From positions 1 to 6,297 of the forward strand of contig JAZGBC010000171.1 of the NCBI GenBank assembly GCA_036444495.1: DNA of 6,297 nucleotides, read 5' to 3'. The position numbers were made by a program, and so were the translations under genes. The DNA comes from JAZGBC01 sp036444495 (lineage in GTDB: Bacteria; Pseudomonadota; Alphaproteobacteria; Kiloniellales; J153). The notes beneath the pieces were generated by a model. It had not been told where the DNA came from. It searched no databases and saw nothing but the letters and a program-made list of their open reading frames with translations. Below are positions 1 through 4,267 of the stretch, piece by piece (within the stretch, counting starts at the first letter, position 1; each line of letters begins with the position of its first letter).

Positions 1-191
1 GCCTCCTCCGGCTCCTGGCGCGCGAGCACCTCGCCGATGCCCTCGTAAAGCTGCACCAGGCGCGCGGCCAGGTCCCGGCCGGCATCGGAGGTCACCACGC
101 CGTGGGCCACGTGCCGCAGGCGGTTGCCCTCGGCTTCGATGACGCCCCAGCCGGTCCGCCGCAGGCCAGGATCGAGTCCGATAACGCGCAT
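1..191 (-). CDS. ruvC: Holliday junction endonuclease RuvC, N-terminal part (runs off window)
   Basis: RuvC is the metal-dependent endonuclease that resolves Holliday junctions together with the RuvAB branch-migration motor during recombinational repair. Only about 63 N-terminal residues are visible. They begin MRVIGLDPGLRRTGWGVIE, the family's RNase H-like first strand, with the first catalytic aspartate at D7 in the DPG motif. The second conserved acidic residue, around position 66 in E. coli RuvC, falls just past the window edge. The ATG at 189-191 has a purine-rich GGGAGA a few bases upstream, which supports this start. It lies downstream of yebC on the same strand, the usual yebC-ruvC order, but here 142 bp of mostly tandem repeats separate the two. 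Identification is from clear sequence recognition; whether the rest of the gene is intact cannot be seen. Confidence 0.95.
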   Translation of the reverse strand, partial: MRVIGLDPGLRRTGWGVIEAEGNRLRHVAHGVVTSDAGRDLAARLVQLYEGIGEVLARQEPEE

Positions 192-205
192 GGTCTCCCG
201 TTTCT

Positions 206-332
206 TTTCTCTCGCGCCCTCAGGCGCCGGTTTCTCTCGCGCCCTCAGGCGCCGGTTTCTCTCGCGCCCCCAGGCGCCGGTTCTCTCTCGCGCCCCCAGG
301 CGCCGGTTCTCTCGCGCGCCCCCAGGCGCCGG
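206..332 (-). repeat. Five-unit tandem repeat array (25-26 bp) between yebC and ruvC
   Basis: Five head-to-tail units fill most of the yebC-ruvC gap: 206-230, 231-255, 256-280, 281-306 and 307-332. The first two are identical. The third differs by one substitution (T to C at 270). The last two are 26 bp, with small changes in the CT-rich and CG-rich parts. Read on the minus (mRNA) strand, each unit carries GCGCC-TGAG-GGCGC or GCGCC-TGGG-GGCGC, a 5-bp stem with a 4-base loop, followed by a purine stretch GAGAGAA. The stem is kept in all five units and the one internal substitution falls in the loop. The array begins next to the yebC stop codon and ends 15 bp before the ruvC start codon. Function is unknown; recent tandem duplication is the simplest origin. 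Confidence 0.9.
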
Positions 333-333
333 T

Positions 334-1083
334 TCAGGCCGTCAAGCGGGCCATGACCTCGTCGGCGATGTTGAAGTTGGCCGAAACCTGCTGGACGTCG
401 TCGCTGTCGTCCAGGGCATCGAGCAGCCGGATCAGCGATTCGGCCTGGGCCTGGTCCACTTCCACAGTGGACTGCGGTTTCCAGCTCAGGCGCGCCTCGC
501 GCGGATCGCCGAAGCGCTCCGCCAGCGCGTCGCGCACAGAGTTGAACTCGTCAGGCTCGCAGATGACCTCGTGCCCCTCGTCCTTGCTCTCCACGTTGCC
601 GGCGCCCGCATCCACCGCCGCGTCGAAGACCTCCTCGGGCGTGCCCACTCCGGCATCGAAGACGATCAGCCCCACACGGTCGAACAGGAAGGACACGCTG
701 TTGGTCTCGCCCAGGGTGCCGCCGTACTTGGTAAAGGCCGAGCGCACCTCCGAGGCGGTGCGGTTGCGGTTGTCGGTCAGCGCCTCGACGATCAGCGCCA
801 CGCCGCCCGGGCCATAGCCCTCGTAGCGGATCTCCTCGTAGGAGGCGTTGTCCTCGCCGCCCGCGACCCGCTTGATGGCGCGGTCGACGTTGTCCTTGGG
901 CATATTCGCCGCCCGCGCCGCCGAGACGGCCGCGCGCAGCCGCGGGTTCTTGTCCACCTCGGGCAGGCCGGATTTGGCCGCCACCGTGATTTCGCGAATC
1001 AGCCTGGCGAAGATCTTGGCGCGCTTCTTATCCTGCGCGCCCTTGCGGTACATGATGTTCTTGAATTGGGAATGGCCCGCCAT
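334..1083 (-). CDS. yebC: YebC/TACO1-family protein
   Basis: A 249-residue protein of the YebC/PmpR/TACO1 family, which is close to the usual family length. Members have been described as DNA-binding transcriptional regulators and, more recently, as translation factors that relieve ribosome stalling at proline-rich stretches; TACO1 is the mitochondrial relative. The N-terminus MAGHSQFKNIMYRKGAQDKKRAK is the family signature. The conserved NMPKDNVDRAIKR and YEGYGPGG segments follow at about residues 60-92, and the C-terminal half is acidic. The start at 1081-1083 gives the standard N-terminus, with AGGA about 10 bases upstream as a weak ribosome binding site. It precedes ruvC on the same strand, probably as a leading gene of a ruv operon. 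Which of the two family roles it plays cannot be told from sequence. Confidence 0.95.
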   Translation of the reverse strand: MAGHSQFKNIMYRKGAQDKKRAKIFARLIREITVAAKSGLPEVDKNPRLRAAVSAARAANMPKDNVDRAIKRVAGGEDNASYEEIRYEGYGPGGVALIVEALTDNRNRTASEVRSAFTKYGGTLGETNSVSFLFDRVGLIVFDAGVGTPEEVFDAAVDAGAGNVESKDEGHEVICEPDEFNSVRDALAERFGDPREARLSWKPQSTVEVDQAQAESLIRLLDALDDSDDVQQVSANFNIADEVMARLTA

Positions 1084-1185
1084 GACCCGCCGATCCTAGA
1101 TACAGGGGTGTCCCGAGAAAAGCCTACCATATCTTGTGGGCACACACGCCCCCATTCTGGGACGACGCGAGACCGCACCAAGGGT

Positions 1186-1221
1186 TTGGCATAAAGCGCC
1201 AATATGGCGATATTGCGGCGC
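1186..1221. repeat. Overlapping inverted repeats, candidate operator
   Basis: Two inverted repeats overlap here. TTGGC (1186-1190) and GCCAA (1198-1202) are separated by 7 bases. GCGCCAATAT (1196-1205) pairs with ATATT plus GGCGC (1210-1214 and 1217-1221), allowing a 2-base bulge, around a GGCG centre. The position between divergent start codons and the lack of a T tract argue against a terminator and for protein binding or a 5' leader structure. No regulator is identified; confidence is in the symmetry, not in a function. Confidence 0.5.
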
Positions 1222-1287
1222 CTTCTAGCAGGATTTCGCGGCCATCCAACCCCCCAGACCCCAAATTCCGGCTGATCCCGCCAATTC

Positions 1288-1302
1288 TTAACGCTGTTTT
1301 AA
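1288..1302 (+). promoter_or_regulatory. Candidate CtrA binding site (TTAA-N7-TTAA)
   Basis: The sequence is TTAA (1288-1291), seven bases, TTAA (1299-1302), an exact match to the CtrA consensus of alphaproteobacteria. It ends 55 bp before the start codon of the small plus-strand gene. A -10-like AATATC at about 1315-1320 would put transcription start near 1327, with the second TTAA near the -30 region, the arrangement of CtrA-activated promoters. CtrA controls the cell cycle in Caulobacter and motility or chemotaxis genes in many other alphaproteobacteria. In a GC-rich genome a chance match is uncommon but possible, so this is a good candidate only. Confidence 0.5.
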
Positions 1303-1357
1303 AGCCCGTGGCCCAATATCGGCGGGTAAGGACCGAGACGAACCACCTGTTAGCAAG

Positions 1358-1633
1358 ATGTCACCGCCGAGCAACATTCCCCAGTTGGAACTGCCTGACG
1401 AGGCCGTCGCCGATGAGGCGGAGGTCGCCCGCTGCCAGGAAAAGGCGGCGCAACTTGTCGCCGAATTTGCCGGCAAGAGCGGGCAGGCGGCCCTGGACGC
1501 CCTGATCGAGGCCGCCGACGGCGAGACGCCAAATATCCAGAACACCCTGGAGATCGCCCAGGCCATCACCGCCCAGACCGAGACCCTGAACGGCGAAGTG
1601 GCGCGTTTCCTGTCGATCACGCACAAGGGCTAG
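1358..1633 (+). CDS. Small acidic protein of unknown function with chemoreceptor-like C-terminal tail
   Basis: A 91-residue protein that I cannot assign to a family. Its codons have the strong third-position G/C bias of the neighbouring genes, which supports real coding. There is no signal peptide or membrane segment. Residues 8-85 are mostly helix-forming and rich in Ala, Glu and Gln, with a single cysteine at C26. The end (about residues 66-85, including QTETLNGEVARFL) resembles the C-terminal tail of alphaproteobacterial methyl-accepting chemotaxis proteins, where a short helix with the pattern S/T-E-T-L-x-x-E-V-x-x-F-L is common. That is inference from pattern memory. No clear Shine-Dalgarno sequence precedes the ATG; an in-frame GTG at 1307-1309 is an alternative, longer start. 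A CtrA-type box lies upstream and a terminator-like hairpin downstream, so it is probably monocistronic. Confidence 0.75.
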   Translation: MSPPSNIPQLELPDEAVADEAEVARCQEKAAQLVAEFAGKSGQAALDALIEAADGETPNIQNTLEIAQAITAQTETLNGEVARFLSITHKG

Positions 1634-1656
1634 GCCCAGGCCAGATCGGCTACCCC

Positions 1657-1693
1657 ATGCGGATGAGCGGGCCCTGGCGGCCGCATTTTTTTT
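1657..1693 (+). terminator. Rho-independent terminator after the small gene
   Basis: ATGCGG (1657-1662) pairs with CCGCAT (1681-1686), enclosing a GC-rich loop, and is followed directly by eight T residues (1686-1693). It sits 24 bp after the stop codon of the small plus-strand gene and in front of the convergent metallophosphoesterase gene. The loop of 18 bases is long, but the T tract is strong. No matching T tract is seen for the minus-strand gene. Confidence 0.65.
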
Positions 1694-1705
1694 GCCCGAA
1701 GCCTT

Positions 1706-2518
1706 TTAGTCCGGTCCGGTGGCGCTCAGGCATCCGCCGGCGCGTACCGGCGCCACTTTCACCGCCAGGCCCGTGGCCTTGTCGGTCTCGACGAAGACGG
1801 CGCAGAGCGTGCCCTCGCCCTTGGCCGCCGAGAGGCGCGCGGTGGGCAGCTTGCGCGTGAAGCGCTGGAGGGGGACCGTCTTATCCATGCCGATGACCGA
1901 ATCGTAGTCGCCGCACATGCCGGCGTCGGTCTGATAGGCGGTGCCGCCGGGCAGGATCATGGTGTCGGCGGTGGGCACATGGGTATGGGTGCCGACGCAG
2001 AGCGAGACCCGCCCGTCGACGAAGTGGCCCATGGCCATCTTCTCGCTCGTGGCCTCCGCGTGCATATCGACCACGATGGCCTGCACCGTACCGCCCAGGC
2101 GGTGGGCGGCCAGCTCCCGCTCGACGCAGGCGAAGGGATCGTCGAGCGCGTCCATGAACAGCCGGCCCATGACGTTGAGCACCAGGACCTTGCCGCCTCG
2201 GCCGGCGTCGAACACGCCGATGCCGCGCCCGGGCGTGCCCTTGGGGTAGTTCTGCGGCCGCAGGATGCGCGGCTCGCGGTCGATTACGCCGACCGCCTCG
2301 CGCTGGTCCCAGATGTGGTTGCCGCCGCTGATGACATCGACGCCGGCCTCGAAGATCTCCTTGGCGGTCTTCTCGGTGATGCCGAAACCGCCGGCCGCGT
2401 TCTCGCCGTTGGCGATGACGAAATCCAGGCCGAGCTCCTGGCGCAGGCGCGGCAACTGGTCCGCGAGCGCCTCGCGCCCGGGCCGGCCGACGATATCTCC
2501 ACAGAACAAAAGCCTCAT
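1706..2518 (-). CDS. TIGR00282/YmdB-family metallophosphoesterase
   Basis: A 270-residue calcineurin-like metallophosphoesterase of the TIGR00282 family, close to normal length. The Bacillus member YmdB is a dinuclear-metal phosphodiesterase acting on 2',3'-cyclic nucleotides and affecting RNA turnover and biofilm formation; the alphaproteobacterial role is not established. The metal-site residues expected for the family are all visible: D8 in FCGDIVG, E39 in ANGEN, N67 in GGNHIWD, H153 in DMHAE, and H178 and H180 in GTHTHVPTAD. The ATG at 2516-2518 gives the standard MRLLFCGD start. The open frame runs further upstream, but that part matches the antisense of the next gene and lacks family similarity. 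The ribosome binding site is weak. It follows the cyclo-ligase gene by 32 bp and is probably cotranscribed with it. Confidence 0.9.
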   Translation of the reverse strand: MRLLFCGDIVGRPGREALADQLPRLRQELGLDFVIANGENAAGGFGITEKTAKEIFEAGVDVISGGNHIWDQREAVGVIDREPRILRPQNYPKGTPGRGIGVFDAGRGGKVLVLNVMGRLFMDALDDPFACVERELAAHRLGGTVQAIVVDMHAEATSEKMAMGHFVDGRVSLCVGTHTHVPTADTMILPGGTAYQTDAGMCGDYDSVIGMDKTVPLQRFTRKLPTARLSAAKGEGTLCAVFVETDKATGLAVKVAPVRAGGCLSATGPD

Positions 2519-2550
2519 GGGCGGCTCATCCGATCCCAGATCCGATCCAT

Positions 2551-3147
2551 CTATTGCACCAGTATCGCCTCGGACTCGGTCACGATCCAGTCGAGCCGCT
2601 GGTCGCCCTCGTGACGCGGCACCGCGGCCACCTCCTGGGCGCCGTAGGCGATCCCCACCGCTGTAATCTCTTGCGTCCCGCGCAACTTGGCCAGCGTGCG
2701 GTCGTAAAAGCCGCCGCCATAGCCCAGTCGATAGCCGTCCCGGTCGAAGGCCAAGAGCGGCACCAGCAGTACGCGCGGACTTCGCTCCGCCTTGTCCGCC
2801 CCGGGCACCTGGGTGCCGAAGCCCGCGGCCCCCAGCGGATCGCCGGGCTGCCAGGCGCGGAAGACGAGCGGCGCGCCCGGGCCCGTCACCACCGGCAGGC
2901 AGAGCGCGTGTCCGGCCTCGTGCAGGTGCTGCATCAAGGGCCGCGTGTCGATCTCGCTGCCGATTGGCCAGTAGGCGGAAACCACGCAGTCCTGGGGAAA
3001 GGCCATCGCGCCGAGAACCCGAGCCCGCAGACCGCGCGCCGCCGCCGCCGCGTCGGCGCCGCCGGCCGCCTCGGCACGCCGGCGCTTGGCTGATTTGCGG
3101 AGAGCCTCTTTCTGCGCGTCGAGTCCTGCGCCGCCGGCACCCTTCAT
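2551..3147 (-). CDS. 5-formyltetrahydrofolate cyclo-ligase
   Basis: The 198-residue product should convert 5-formyltetrahydrofolate to 5,10-methenyltetrahydrofolate using ATP, returning stored folate to one-carbon metabolism; the family is also called MTHFS, YgfA or Fau. The N-terminus has the basic helix QKEALRKSAKRRR (residues 12-24). SAYWPIGSEIDTRPL (57-71) is the substrate-side motif with E65. VPLLAFDRDGYRLGYGGGFY (129-148) is the conserved ATP/phosphate-binding signature, followed by D149. A longer open frame extends upstream to 3291, but the ATG at 3145-3147 has GGGGAT/CGGGA just before it, gives the normal family length, and avoids reading through 6S RNA. Residues 25-47 form an Ala-rich stretch. 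It lies 64 bp downstream of 6S RNA, the ssrS-ygfA arrangement found widely in proteobacteria. Confidence 0.95.
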   Translation of the reverse strand: MKGAGGAGLDAQKEALRKSAKRRRAEAAGGADAAAAARGLRARVLGAMAFPQDCVVSAYWPIGSEIDTRPLMQHLHEAGHALCLPVVTGPGAPLVFRAWQPGDPLGAAGFGTQVPGADKAERSPRVLLVPLLAFDRDGYRLGYGGGFYDRTLAKLRGTQEITAVGIAYGAQEVAAVPRHEGDQRLDWIVTESEAILVQ

Positions 3148-3211
3148 TCCCGATCCCCGGCCGGACGGCGCGGGCGGGCGGGGCCGCCACGCGGTTCCAG
3201 GCAAAGAAAGT

Positions 3212-3371
3212 GGACGGTGCCGCGATGGCCGTCGGCCATGAACTTCCTCTGCGGCCTGCTTACGCAGGTGGGCGCCATATACCGGAACCACGGTCCCGGC
3301 AGGGACAGCTCCCTATAGGTAGATATTGGCCCCAGGGAATGAACGACCTAACGCACCCCGCAGCACCGTCC
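3212..3371 (-). ncRNA. ssrS: 6S RNA
   Basis: 6S RNA mimics an open promoter and sequesters the housekeeping RNA polymerase holoenzyme in stationary phase. The 160-nt call rests on a closing helix: plus-strand 3359-3371 (5' arm of the RNA) and 3212-3224 (3' arm) pair over 13 positions with a single G-U wobble. Within it are the alphaproteobacterial-type segments GGGAGCTGTCCCTG and CACCTGCGTAAGCAGGCCGC. The latter forms the terminal hairpin CCTGC-GTAA-GCAGG (3255-3268). A further perfect 6-bp hairpin, ATGGCC-GAC-GGCCAT, lies at 3225-3239 near the 3' end. The position between zapA and the cyclo-ligase gene is the canonical one. Exact ends are inferred from the helix and may be off by a few bases. 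Confidence 0.9.
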
Positions 3372-3377
3372 GATGCA

Positions 3378-3406
3378 ATGGTAAAACGCGACGCCTTAAT
3401 AACCTA
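3378..3406 (-). promoter_or_regulatory. Candidate 6S RNA promoter
   Basis: Reading the minus strand, TACCAT (3378-3383) is a 4-of-6 match to a -10 element and lies exactly -12 to -7 from the predicted 6S 5' end at 3371. Seventeen bases upstream is TAGGTT (3401-3406), a poor -35. Support comes mainly from the independent agreement between the -10 position and the RNA's closing helix. Confidence 0.4.
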
Positions 3407-3409
3407 TCT

Positions 3410-3428
3410 AAAAGAGCCCATCCAGGGC
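3410..3428 (-). terminator. Possible weak terminator after zapA
   Basis: On the minus strand GCCC and GGGC (4-bp stem, 5-base loop) are followed by TCTTTT. It lies about 25 bp after the zapA stop codon and before the 6S promoter candidate. The stem is short, so it may be only a partial terminator or a chance feature. Confidence 0.3.
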
Positions 3429-3452
3429 ATCCGCCGCCGGGAATCCAGGGGC

Positions 3453-3782
3453 CTATACCCCCTCAAAGCGGGCGGCAAGGGCCTCGATGCGCCCCGCGCA
3501 GCTCTCCAAGGCCGAAGTCATCTCGCCGTTGCCCTCGGCCCCCGCGCCCTCGGCGCCTTCCTTGAGGGCGTGGATCTCCCGGTAGGCGCTATGGAGCTCG
3601 TCGGTAATCACCAGGCTGGCCATGACCAGCAGGCGGGGCTCGCCCACCGGCCCGACCGAGCCGGCCATCTCCCGCACCCGCTCGTCGATATGCTCGGCCA
3701 GCTTCTGCAGATGCTCCTCCTGCCCATCCTCGCAGCTCATGTCGTAGCTGCGGTCGTTGATGCTCAGTGAAATGCGCGCCAC
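3453..3782 (-). CDS. zapA: Cell division protein ZapA
   Basis: ZapA is a small cytoplasmic protein that binds FtsZ and bundles or crosslinks its protofilaments at the division ring. The 109-residue sequence shows the family's N-terminal domain: SLSINDRSYDMSCEDGQEEH (residues 5-24), then the LAEHIDERV helix, then EPRLLVMASLVITDEL at about 48-63. The rest is a helical, coiled-coil C-terminus with a Gly/Glu-rich break near residues 75-86. The start codon is GTG (3780-3782), chosen because GGAGG lies 8 bases upstream, inside the end of the preceding gene. Only 3 bp separate it from that gene's stop, so translation is probably coupled. It is followed by 6S RNA, as in many proteobacteria. Confidence 0.93.
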   Translation of the reverse strand: MARISLSINDRSYDMSCEDGQEEHLQKLAEHIDERVREMAGSVGPVGEPRLLVMASLVITDELHSAYREIHALKEGAEGAGAEGNGEMTSALESCAGRIEALAARFEGV

Positions 3783-3785
3783 GGG

Positions 3786-4004
3786 TCAGGCCTCCAAGGT
3801 TTCTTTCAAGCGTCCAATAGTCGAATCCAGGCGCGCCACCACAGTGTCGGCAACGCCCTGCAAGGCCACGTTCTCCTTGCGCGCCGCGGCAAGCGCGCTG
3901 CGCAGTTCCGATTCGTCCGCGCCCTCGGCGCGCGACTCCACCACCTGCTCCAGACGGTCCAGGGCGGTTTGTAATCTTTTCGCGGCTTGAGTCAGCTGGG
4001 CCAT
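3786..4004 (-). CDS. Small coiled-coil protein, DUF4164-like
   Basis: A 72-residue, nearly all-helical protein (LTQAAKRLQTALDRLEQVVE at residues 4-23, then further heptads to the C-terminus) with no membrane segment or signal peptide. Short coiled-coil proteins of the DUF4164 type sit directly before zapA in many alphaproteobacteria, and this matches in size, composition and position. A role with ZapA or FtsZ is guilt by association only. The ATG at 4002-4004 was chosen over the longer open frame to 4193, because the upstream part is not coiled coil and overlaps a probable promoter at 4083-4112. The ribosome binding site is poor (an A/G-rich stretch without GGAGG). It is the first gene of the minus-strand operon. 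Confidence 0.8.
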   Translation of the reverse strand: MAQLTQAAKRLQTALDRLEQVVESRAEGADESELRSALAAARKENVALQGVADTVVARLDSTIGRLKETLEA

Positions 4005-4082
4005 GGCTTTTTCTTTCTGCCGTTGATCCCGCTTCGGGCCAATTTTCCCGACTTTCCGGCACTCCCCCGGCACGAACGGGAA

Positions 4083-4112
4083 AGAATACGCGCGGGGCCA
4101 AGCGGCGGTCAA
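4083..4112 (-). promoter_or_regulatory. Candidate promoter of the DUF4164-zapA operon
   Basis: On the minus strand TTGACC (4107-4112) is followed after 18 bases by TATTCT (4083-4088), a good sigma-70-type pair. Transcription would start near 4076, about 70 bp before the DUF4164-like start codon. The -35 lies inside a perfect 8-bp inverted repeat (4102-4119), listed separately. Confidence 0.55.
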
Positions 4113-4119
4113 CCGCCGC
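4102..4119. repeat. Inverted repeat over the -35 of the zapA-side promoter
   Basis: GCGGCGGT (4102-4109), CA, ACCGCCGC (4112-4119) is a perfect 8-bp inverted repeat with a 2-base centre. It covers the TTGACC -35 hexamer on the minus strand, the place where a repressor or RNA polymerase-contacting activator could bind. No regulator family is recognised, and GC-rich symmetry can arise by chance. Confidence 0.45.
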
Positions 4120-4150
4120 AGGAAATCCTTTACGGCGGCTTCTTGATGGC

Positions 4151-4167
4151 CCGGCACCACATGCCGG
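4151..4167. repeat. Inverted repeat next to the tkt promoter
   Basis: CCGGCA (4151-4156) and TGCCGG (4162-4167) form a 6-bp inverted repeat with a 5-base spacer. It ends exactly where the candidate tkt -35 (4168-4173) begins. This is a typical position for an activator site, but no regulator is identified. Confidence 0.35.
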
Positions 4168-4196
4168 TTGACGCCCGGGTCCGGCGACGGCATTTT
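4168..4196 (+). promoter_or_regulatory. Candidate tkt promoter
   Basis: TTGACG (4168-4173), a 17-base spacer and CATTTT (4191-4196) form a plausible sigma-70 promoter: good -35, weak -10. Transcription would start near 4203, giving a leader of about 65 bases before tkt. Confidence 0.4.
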
Positions 4197-4267
4197 GCGC
4201 GCGAAACAAAGTTCACCCGCGCAAGCTGCGGCACGTCCCCTCCCCCGAGTTCAGGTGGACCCCCACG

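Larger units (their letters stand above)
1084..1357. promoter_or_regulatory. Divergent intergenic region between yebC and the small plus-strand gene
   Basis: This 274-bp stretch lies between the start codons of two divergent genes and so should hold promoters for both. I see no convincing reading frame in it. It contains a cluster of inverted repeats at 1186-1221, a related CCAATAT-containing copy at 1311-1324, and an exact TTAA-N7-TTAA at 1288-1302, each listed separately. It is richer in A and T than the flanking genes, as expected for a control region. I could not identify a strong -35/-10 pair for yebC. Confidence 0.5.

Noticed and set aside
206..332. CRISPR array
   Set aside because: The units are contiguous with no unique spacers between them, and no cas genes are visible; it is an ordinary tandem repeat.
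124..1194. A 356-codon plus-strand open frame over the repeat array and yebC
   Set aside because: It is antisense to a clear yebC gene, and its first part is just the translated tandem repeat (Arg/Ala/Pro-rich). No family similarity or ribosome binding site supports it.
1196..1221. Rho-independent terminator
   Set aside because: The hairpin lies between two divergent start codons and has no T tract on either strand, so there is no upstream gene for it to terminate.
1706..3190. A 494-residue fusion protein on the minus strand
   Set aside because: Its N-terminal ~220 residues are the out-of-frame reading of the cyclo-ligase gene; only the part from 2518 onward matches the TIGR00282 family.
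2551..3291. Longer cyclo-ligase with a 48-residue N-terminal extension
   Set aside because: The extra region overlaps the 3' half of 6S RNA, lacks family similarity, and the downstream ATG at 3147 has a ribosome binding site and gives normal length.
3786..4193. Longer form of the DUF4164-like protein (135 residues)
   Set aside because: The upstream 63 residues do not continue the coiled coil and cover a good promoter candidate; the ATG at 4004 gives the expected size.
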